From Sulfurovum sp. bin170 (lineage in GTDB: Bacteria; Campylobacterota; Campylobacteria; Campylobacterales; Sulfurovaceae): a DNA stretch of 5,610 nucleotides. Made by a program: the position numbers and the translations under genes. This document shows positions 1-5,610 of the stretch, piece by piece; the first letter of the stretch is position 1, and the number at the start of each line of letters is the position of its first letter. The stretch covers positions 1 through 5,610 of the forward strand of contig NZ_JAACKB010000301.1 of NCBI RefSeq assembly GCF_010892395.1. The letters are read 5' to 3'. Below the pieces are notes generated by a model. It searched no databases. It had not been told where the DNA came from and saw only the letters and a program-made list of their open reading frames with translations.

Positions 1-36
1 ATCTTTTATTTTCTTTAAGATTTCATATTTTTTCAA
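1..36 (-). CDS. Possible start of an unknown gene, cut by the left edge
   Basis: On the minus strand a TTG at 36-34 opens a frame of 12 sense codons (MKKYEILKKIKD) that reaches the window edge without a stop. An AAAAGG ribosome-binding site (complement of 43-48) lies six bases upstream, and a perfect TATAAT (complement of 61-66) lies just before that. Together these give a short leader of about 20 bases, which is why I report so short a frame. The residues are too few and too lysine-rich to assign a family. It follows the UPF0175-like gene on the same strand but appears to have its own promoter, so it is probably not a toxin co-transcribed with it. It could be chance in AT-rich DNA. Confidence 0.35.
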   Translation of the reverse strand, partial: MKKYEILKKIKD

Positions 37-60
37 AATAAACCTTTTATATCTTTTAGA

Positions 61-66
61 ATTATA
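61..66 (-). promoter_or_regulatory. -10 box for the leftmost minus-strand gene
   Basis: The complement of 61-66 reads TATAAT. It is 25 bases upstream of the TTG at 36-34 and 12 bases upstream of its AAAAGG site. No good -35 hexamer is seen; the upstream strand is T-rich (complement of 81-87), which fits the weak -35 dependence known for sigma70 in Campylobacter and Helicobacter. Confidence 0.4.
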
Positions 67-109
67 TCCAAATAGGAAATAAAAAAACTTCTATTTCTCA
101 TTGATATTT

Positions 110-292
110 CTATATGGCTCCACATAAATCAAGTCTATCCATAGAGAGTATCTCTGCACCTTGGGTCAAAGAGATTTGATGGGATTTATAAAGTTCTAGT
201 GCTAGTTTCTCTTTTAGAAGTTGGGTTAGACTCTGTTCTGTTTCATTGATACCGAAAAATATATTATCAGGTATGTTTATAGCTAAGTTCAT
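110..292 (-). CDS. UPF0175-like small protein (antitoxin-like), probably C-terminally truncated
   Basis: This 60-residue protein starts MNLAINIPDN and resembles the UPF0175 family. It has a short N-terminal strand ending in IPD (about 3-9). A helical stretch rich in E, L and K follows (about 17-37), running into the LALELYKSHQISL pattern at 30-42. Next comes a helix-turn-helix-like TQGAEILSMDRLDL (43-56), matching the A-E-L-x-x-M-S-R region of the family. Members of this family are small DNA-binding or antitoxin-like proteins, often paired with PIN-domain toxins. Known members run to roughly 75-90 residues, with a further segment after the helix-turn-helix. Here a TAG ends the frame at once, and a second in-frame TGA follows three codons later, suggesting erosion. 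The ATG at 292-290 has a strong AAAGGAGT site close upstream. No toxin gene is visible beside it. The family call is moderate; any DNA-binding activity is inferred. Confidence 0.6.
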   Translation of the reverse strand: MNLAINIPDNIFFGINETEQSLTQLLKEKLALELYKSHQISLTQGAEILSMDRLDLCGAI

Positions 293-312
293 GGTGACTC
301 CTTTTTGATTTT

Positions 313-318
313 ATTATA
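313..318 (-). promoter_or_regulatory. -10 box for the UPF0175-like gene
   Basis: The complement of 313-318 is TATAAT. It sits 21 bases upstream of the ATG at 292 and just ahead of the AAAGGAG ribosome-binding site (around 298-304). No convincing -35 hexamer lies at the usual distance. It forms a divergent promoter region with the ychJ-type gene. Confidence 0.5.
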
Positions 319-383
319 TCATTGGTTTATAGACTAAAATCTTAATATCTAAAGATAGCTCATCATAAATTAGATTTATTCGC

Positions 384-389
384 TATAAT
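384..389 (+). promoter_or_regulatory. -10 box for the YchJ-family gene, implying a leaderless mRNA
   Basis: TATAAT at 384-389 is followed by six C residues (390-395) and then the ATG at 396. Transcription normally starts about 6-8 bases after the -10 box, which falls on or within a base of the A of the start codon. No Shine-Dalgarno sequence is present between box and ATG. A clear -35 hexamer is not seen. Confidence 0.55.
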
Positions 390-395
390 CCCCCC

Positions 396-779
396 ATGAA
401 AAAAACAAGCCCAAACGCCCCATGTCCATGTGGTAGCCACAAGAAATATAAAAAATGCTGTGCCATCTACCACAAAGGTACAAAGCCAAAAACAGCTCTG
501 CTTCTGATGAAATCTCGCTATAGTGCGTATGCTGTTGGTGATAGCTCCTATATTATCAAGACTACACACCCTGATAATCCTGACTATAGTGATGATAAGC
601 AGAGTATAGACTCTTTTTGTCAACATAGTGACTTTTTGGGTTTGGAGATTATGGAGTTTGTGGATAGAGAGCGTGAGGCTTTTGTTACTTTTAGAGCTAG
701 ACTAGGTTCTGGTGATATGGTGGAGAGGAGTCGGTTTTTGAGGGTGGATGGTTGTTGGCTCTATGTTGATGGTATCTAG
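396..779 (+). CDS. ychJ: YchJ-family (UPF0225) SEC-C metal-binding protein
   Basis: This 127-residue protein opens with a SEC-C zinc-binding motif: C10-x-C12, then eight residues to C21-C22 (PCPCGSHKKYKKCC). This is the C-x-C-x8-C-C pattern also found at the SecA C-terminus. It is followed by the family's conserved A-L-x-L-M-K-S-R-Y-S-A-Y block (residues 34-45) and a tryptophan- and arginine-rich C-terminal part of the NTF2-like YchJ middle domain. The E. coli homologue is about 150 residues with a second cysteine motif at its C-terminus; that motif is absent here, so this is the short single-motif form. The biochemical role of YchJ is unknown; a protein- or ribosome-associated function is only suggested by the SEC-C motif. 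The start at 396 is forced: an in-frame stop lies upstream at 366-368, and the next ATG (codon 38) would remove the SEC-C motif. It appears monocistronic and converges on the rsmH operon with 58 bases between the coding ends. Confidence 0.92.
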   Translation: MKKTSPNAPCPCGSHKKYKKCCAIYHKGTKPKTALLLMKSRYSAYAVGDSSYIIKTTHPDNPDYSDDKQSIDSFCQHSDFLGLEIMEFVDREREAFVTFRARLGSGDMVERSRFLRVDGCWLYVDGI

Positions 780-837
780 CCAATACTTTCTACTCGGATT
801 CACTGTTTAATTTAAATTATGAATAAGCTAGGCAGTG

Positions 838-1701
838 TCATCTTTTATAACTACTCACCCCACTAAACTCTGCATTCAATCTCTCTTCGTTTGGTGGATA
901 CATAACTTCACTATAATTTCTAACAATAAACTCTTTTTTTATACTCTTTCCTGTTCTCTTATCAATAATTTTTCTATAAAGTTTATTACTTCTAAAATAG
1001 GTATCCCCTACCTTTTCAAAAAAATGATTCTCCTCGACCACTCTGTAGCTCTGTTTTAGTTCATTGTTGATTCTAAACTCTCCATACAAAAAAGTATCAT
1101 CAATATGAAGTAGAAGTTGTATCGGATATTTTGTGGAATTTCTTAATCGCAAATCGAGATAGTTGTACATCACGGTTGCCCCACTGGCAAAAGGCAACAC
1201 ACGCCCCTCGTCAGGGAAGGGGTCAAAGCTGTGATGGTGTCGTTCTATTATCTCTAGTGGGGTGTGTAGTGCCAACCAATAGATAAGATTAGAGGATTGG
1301 CAAATGCCTCCTGCTGTGGCTTTTATCGCTTCTCCATTTGAGAGTTGTATTCCCTCTTTGAACCCTCTTTTTTTTGTGGGCTTTCCAAGAAGTTTAAAAT
1401 AGGAAAAGACCTCATCTGGTTGAATAACAGTACCATTTAAAGAGGCTACTACTATTTGAAGATTTTTTACTTTATTGTGTTGCAGATACATATCACAACT
1501 GCCCAATTTTCTCAACAGCAGACTTTTATGTTTTTTGATTCTATAAGAAAAAGGTTCAAGCTCTCTTGTCGTAGCATAACGATACCCATCAAAAAGCATA
1601 TCTAACTTTTTATTCCAAACTTTTAACATGATGGCGAGATGTAATAACTTGGGATGATACATCGAAAGAGGTTTAGATATAAATTTTGGTCTTTTAATCA
1701 T
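838..1701 (-). CDS. VanW family protein
   Basis: This 287-residue protein is of the short VanW type, named for an accessory gene of VanB-type vancomycin-resistance clusters; its activity is unknown. The VanW domain is clear. N76-K-V-K-N leads into LNGTVIQPDEVFSYFKLLG (88-106). Then come the hallmark G131-G-I-C-Q135 and ERHHHSFDPFP (153-163), followed by A-T-V (175-177) and the strand LDLRLRN (182-188). I see no signal peptide or membrane segment, so it is probably cytoplasmic, as for the enterococcal protein. The ATG at 1701 is preceded by AGGA and lies nine bases after the stop of the FtsL-like gene, so it is the third gene of the rsmH operon. No vanA/vanB-type ligase or vanX gene is present, so the sequence gives no reason to infer glycopeptide resistance. 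The context instead suggests a cell-envelope role, which is inference. Confidence 0.9.
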   Translation of the reverse strand: MIKRPKFISKPLSMYHPKLLHLAIMLKVWNKKLDMLFDGYRYATTRELEPFSYRIKKHKSLLLRKLGSCDMYLQHNKVKNLQIVVASLNGTVIQPDEVFSYFKLLGKPTKKRGFKEGIQLSNGEAIKATAGGICQSSNLIYWLALHTPLEIIERHHHSFDPFPDEGRVLPFASGATVMYNYLDLRLRNSTKYPIQLLLHIDDTFLYGEFRINNELKQSYRVVEENHFFEKVGDTYFRSNKLYRKIIDKRTGKSIKKEFIVRNYSEVMYPPNEERLNAEFSGVSSYKR

Positions 1702-1710
1702 TTTTTCCTA

Positions 1711-1989
1711 TTACTCCACCTCTTGACTCACCACATTCTCTCTATATTTAACAGCCTCCAACTTCCTCTTGATAATCGTCTGCTCCTCTCTAAGCGTCTT
1801 AACGATATGCTGATGGTGGGCTATCTCTCGACTCTCATAATAGATTTGATTATCCAGATAGATATTTGGCAGAGTCATAAGTAGTACTAATGAGACCGAG
1901 AAGAGAGTTATCAGTATCATACTAACAGTAACCCCATTCTCCGTTTTGACTCTTAGCCCATTTCGCATTTTTTTTACTTTTTCTGCCAT
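1711..1989 (-). CDS. FtsL-like single-pass membrane protein downstream of rsmH
   Basis: This 92-residue protein has the build of the FtsL/DivIC class. A short, basic cytoplasmic N-terminus (1-18, rich in K and R) is followed by one membrane segment (about 20-42, ILITLFSVSLVLLMTL). A periplasmic stretch (about 46-85) follows, rich in E, K, Q and R and likely to form a coiled coil. FtsL proteins are small bitopic divisome proteins that work with FtsB and FtsQ, and ftsL normally follows rsmH (mraW) in the dcw cluster, as here. The stop of rsmH is three bases before this ATG, and the AAGGA site (complement of 1996-2000) lies inside the last rsmH codons, so the two are tightly coupled. Sequence identity to FtsL is too weak to be certain. 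Campylobacter has a similar unassigned membrane protein after its mraW. The call rests on topology and position. Confidence 0.72.
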   Translation of the reverse strand: MAEKVKKMRNGLRVKTENGVTVSMILITLFSVSLVLLMTLPNIYLDNQIYYESREIAHHQHIVKTLREEQTIIKRKLEAVKYRENVVSQEVE

Positions 1990-1992
1990 ATC

Positions 1993-2922
1993 TTATCCTT
2001 TAAATATAAATGTTCTTAGCTTTGCTGACCTCGAACGAGCATTGATTTTTAGCTCCTCTTTTGAGGCTACAGTAGGTTTTCTTTTTAACATCTTGCCTAA
2101 ATCATGGTTTTTACTACAGGTGCATCTCATCGCATGGCTATCACATATACAAGCAGTAACCCATTTTTTATATCGGTTTTTAACCAACCTATCTTCTAGT
2201 GAATGAAAGGTAATAAGAGAGACAATAGCTCCTTTGAGTTCCCCTGCTTTAGCCTTTGTCTCCAAAATATCCAATAGCCCCTCTATCTCACCAAGCTCGT
2301 TGTTAACCTCTATACGGATGCCTTGAAATGTCAAAGTTGCTGGATGAATTTTACCACCTCTAGGGATAACCGAACAGACAATATCCGATAGCTCTTTTGC
2401 ACTCTCTATAGTTTTTTTGCTCCGTGCCTCGACAATTGCACCTGCAACTTTTCGATAGGAGCGAACCTCTCCATAATGGTTTAGTATATACTCCAATCTC
2501 TCTTGGTCATAGTGGTTAACAACTTCATAAGCACTCAATTCTGCACTAGGGTCCATTCGCATATCAAGATTTTCACTCTCAAAACTAAAACCTCTCTGCT
2601 TCTTGTCTAGTTGCAGAGATGAGACCCCAAAATCTGCTAAAACAGCAACTAGGGGACTCTCTTTTAGCTTTGGAAAAGTTGTTGCAAAAGTTCCTCTGTA
2701 TAGCTTACTTCTATCTACAAAACCACTTAACCTATCTTTTGAAAAATCCAAAGCCTCATCATCTCTATCTATACCTATATGCTCTATCTGGGAATATCTT
2801 TTTAACATAGCCTCTGAGTGACCTGCGTAGCCTAAAGTACAATCTACAAAATACCCTGATTTTATATTTGAAAATCCATCTAATACCTCATCAAGAAGTA
2901 CAGGAATATGTGGAGTATTCAT
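1993..2922 (-). CDS. rsmH: 16S rRNA (cytosine(1402)-N(4))-methyltransferase RsmH
   Basis: RsmH (MraW) uses S-adenosylmethionine to methylate N4 of C1402 in 16S rRNA, in the decoding site of the small subunit. The protein has 309 residues, normal for the family. Near the N-terminus H5-I-P-V-L-L-D-E-V is conserved. The SAM-binding loop reads D27-C-T-L-G-Y-A-G-H-S36, and acidic D52 sits in IGIDRDDEAL. Further family blocks are LADFGVSSLQLD (95-106), RGFSFESENLDMRMD (110-124), TFQGIRIEVNNEL (198-210) and the near-invariant SLITFHSLEDRLVK (235-248). C258, C260, C267 and C269 form two C-x-C pairs often seen near the C-terminus of non-enterobacterial RsmH. The ATG at 2922 has AAGGTG (complement of 2930-2935) seven bases upstream. 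It heads an operon with the FtsL-like and VanW genes and is divergent from the aldolase-like gene, 70 bases apart. Confidence 0.97.
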   Translation of the reverse strand: MNTPHIPVLLDEVLDGFSNIKSGYFVDCTLGYAGHSEAMLKRYSQIEHIGIDRDDEALDFSKDRLSGFVDRSKLYRGTFATTFPKLKESPLVAVLADFGVSSLQLDKKQRGFSFESENLDMRMDPSAELSAYEVVNHYDQERLEYILNHYGEVRSYRKVAGAIVEARSKKTIESAKELSDIVCSVIPRGGKIHPATLTFQGIRIEVNNELGEIEGLLDILETKAKAGELKGAIVSLITFHSLEDRLVKNRYKKWVTACICDSHAMRCTCSKNHDLGKMLKRKPTVASKEELKINARSRSAKLRTFIFKG

Positions 2923-2956
2923 TATCTATCACCTTTATAATTATTCACTAAAACGG

Positions 2957-2962
2957 TATAAT
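2957..2962 (+). promoter_or_regulatory. -10 box for the class II aldolase-like gene
   Basis: TATAAT at 2957-2962 lies 30 bases before the ATG at 2993, with an AGAGG ribosome-binding site at 2982-2986. TTTATA at 2934-2939 is spaced 17 bases away and could serve as a weak -35. The site lies in the 70-base divergent region shared with rsmH. The rsmH promoter must also be in or near here but is not distinct. Confidence 0.55.
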
Positions 2963-2992
2963 AGCAAAATTAACAATAAGCAGAGGTAATTT

Positions 2993-3571
2993 ATGGATTC
3001 ATATCTTATTGAGCAGATAAAACATATCTCTCACTCTATGTTTCAAAAAAACTTTTTTGGTGTTTTTCATGGCTCCATATCAGCAAAAACAGCTGTCAAC
3101 TCTTTTATTATTAATAAAAAGGAGACCATACTAGATGATGTCGGAGAGAGCTGTTTTATAAATCTGAACTACTCAAAGCCAAAAGATTATCGTTGGAATG
3201 AGGCATCTGCTGATGTTAGAATACATGAGAAAATCTACAGACTACTCCCCTCTGCAAAATATATATCCTATACCATGCCACCCTATGCTACTGCCTACTC
3301 ACTATCACACAAAGAGGTCGTGCCAGAGGACTACTATGGTCATCAGATACTAGATAAAGTAGTGATATATGACCCAAAAGATTTTTCAGATTGGCATAAA
3401 AGAGCGGCCTATGAGATAACGAGTTTTTTTAAAAAGAGTAGTGACCATCTTCTGCTTATAAAAGGGTTTGGGCTTATCTCTTATGATAGAGATTTGACAG
3501 AGATGGTCAAAAAAGTTGCTATATTGGAAAATAGTTGTAAGCTACTTACTATTGGGGCTGTGATTAAATAA
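2993..3571 (+). CDS. Class II aldolase/adducin-like protein, probably catalytically inactive
   Basis: This 192-residue protein follows the class II aldolase/adducin fold pattern. A phosphate-loop-like G23-V-F-H-G-S-I-S-A replaces the usual G-N-I-S motif. H78-E-K-I-Y (residues 78-82) matches the conserved H-x-x-I-Y helix. P86-S-A-K-Y-I-S-Y-T-M-P-P-Y-A-T-A-Y (86-102) matches the region that normally carries the metal-binding H-T-H-P. L153-L-L-I-K-G-F-G-L-I-S (153-163) matches the region of the N-H-G motif with the third histidine, and a C-terminal helix with L178-E179 closes the domain. Known enzymes (L-fuculose-1-phosphate aldolase, ribulose-phosphate 4-epimerase) use zinc held by three histidines and an acidic catalytic residue. 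Here H-T-H-P reads Y-T-M-P, N-H-G reads K-G-F-G, and the expected glutamate position reads A73/D74. A sugar-phosphate aldolase activity is therefore unlikely. The ATG at 2993 has AGAGG six bases upstream. It appears monocistronic; its role is unknown. Confidence 0.75.
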   Translation: MDSYLIEQIKHISHSMFQKNFFGVFHGSISAKTAVNSFIINKKETILDDVGESCFINLNYSKPKDYRWNEASADVRIHEKIYRLLPSAKYISYTMPPYATAYSLSHKEVVPEDYYGHQILDKVVIYDPKDFSDWHKRAAYEITSFFKKSSDHLLLIKGFGLISYDRDLTEMVKKVAILENSCKLLTIGAVIK

Positions 3572-3633
3572 GTAGTTGGTTTATGGATGATTCGTGAAGT
3601 TTTATCAACCTAAAGATAATGATTTGGTTGTGC

Positions 3634-3639
3634 TATAAT
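3634..3639 (+). promoter_or_regulatory. Extended -10 promoter of the cas6 operon
   Basis: TGC then TATAAT (3631-3639) forms an extended -10 element, 30 bases before the TTG start of cas6. Transcription would begin near 3646, giving a leader of about 24 bases with an AGGA site at 3661-3664. It lies in the 98-base gap after the aldolase-like gene, so the cas6 group is probably its own transcription unit. Confidence 0.6.
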
Positions 3640-3648
3640 AATGGTTAA

Positions 3649-5407
<1,759 letters not shown>

Positions 5408-5411
<4 letters not shown>

Positions 5412-5610
5412 ATTTAAAACTTGACAGGGATAAATTAAAAGCAAAATTTTTAATACTAAATAATGCTATTTTTGAATTTAAAAAAACAACTATAGGTAAA
5501 ATAGTTTTTGAAAAAATTCTTTTTAGAAGTAAAAGTTTTTATTCAGCATTATTATTTATATTACCTTATTTAATTTGGGAAATAAGAGCATATAGTTATG
5601 GTAAACATTG
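5408..5610 (+). CDS. Unknown membrane-associated protein, N-terminus only
   Basis: An ATG at 5408 overlaps the nuclease stop (ATGA, 5408-5411) and has a GAGGG site seven bases upstream. The frame stays open for 67 codons to the window edge, despite a base composition that is rich in stop-like triplets. The visible part is basic and starts MNLKLDRDKLKAKFLILNNA. A hydrophobic stretch, SALLFILPYLIW, at about 46-57 could be a short membrane segment. I do not recognise a family. G+C over 5411-5610 is about 19 per cent by my count, with leucine mostly TTA, well below the preceding genes, which hints at separate acquisition. Being translationally coupled behind cas6 and a nuclease gene, it could be a membrane effector of the same system, but this is speculation. 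Confidence 0.7.

Noticed and set aside
363..626. Minus-strand frame opposite the ychJ-type gene
   Set aside because: It is a shadow of the SEC-C/YchJ coding sequence, and its cysteine- and tryptophan-rich translation has no family pattern.
801..837. Possible bidirectional terminator between the convergent ychJ and vanW genes
   Set aside because: There is a 5-base stem (CACTG 801-805, CAGTG 833-837) and a 12-base AT palindrome (808-819), but the loop is long, the inner palindrome is pure A/T, and no T-run follows on either strand.
835..1059. Plus-strand frame opposite the 3' part of vanW
   Set aside because: It is antisense to a clear VanW domain, has no ribosome-binding site, and its translation is low-complexity hydrophobic.
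838..1701. Glycopeptide resistance determinant
   Set aside because: Only the VanW-type accessory protein is present. There is no D-Ala-D-Lac ligase, dehydrogenase or dipeptidase gene nearby, and VanW homologues occur widely without resistance.
1946..2206. Plus-strand frame opposite the rsmH and ftsL junction
   Set aside because: It crosses two well-supported minus-strand genes and lacks a ribosome-binding site; it is chance open frame.
3572..3633. CRISPR-like repeat or leader before cas6
   Set aside because: Only a weak GTTGG...CAACC similarity is seen, without repeated units or spacers; the region is better explained as an ordinary promoter gap.

Overview
The window looks like an AT-rich chromosome segment (roughly one third G+C over most genes) from a campylobacterotal (epsilonproteobacterial) organism, perhaps in the Sulfurimonas/Sulfurovum range. 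The evidence is the style of RsmH and of the small FtsL-like protein behind it, a Cas6 of the kind found in that phylum, and several TATAAT -10 boxes without a clear -35. The genus is an inference, because no rRNA or other marker is present.

Layout. Bases 1-36 (minus) hold what may be the first codons of a gene that runs off the left edge, with its own -10 box. Bases 110-292 (minus) encode a short, probably C-terminally truncated UPF0175-type (antitoxin-like) protein. Divergent from it, 396-779 (plus) encodes a YchJ-family SEC-C protein whose -10 box lies so close to the ATG that the mRNA may be leaderless. Converging on it is a tight minus-strand operon: rsmH (2922 to 1993), an FtsL-like membrane protein (1989 to 1711) and a VanW-family protein (1701 to 838). 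This links 16S rRNA methylation, the usual division/cell-wall neighbourhood and VanW. Divergent from rsmH, 2993-3571 encodes a class II aldolase/adducin-like protein that seems to have lost its metal-binding and catalytic residues.

The right side (3670 to the end) is the accessory part. A TTG-started cas6 overlaps a DUF1016/YhcG-type PDDEXK nuclease gene by ATGA. That gene in turn overlaps, again by ATGA, the start of an unknown, very AT-rich gene with a hydrophobic segment that leaves the window. No CRISPR array and no other cas gene is visible. Either a CRISPR locus continues to the right with extra genes inserted after cas6, or cas6 has been taken into a different defence operon. The cas6 / PDDEXK nuclease / membrane-protein cassette is the best candidate here for an undescribed system. 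Its membership beyond 5610 decides the matter.

No intergenic stretch exceeds about 110 bases. No tRNA, rRNA, insertion sequence or CRISPR repeat was seen.
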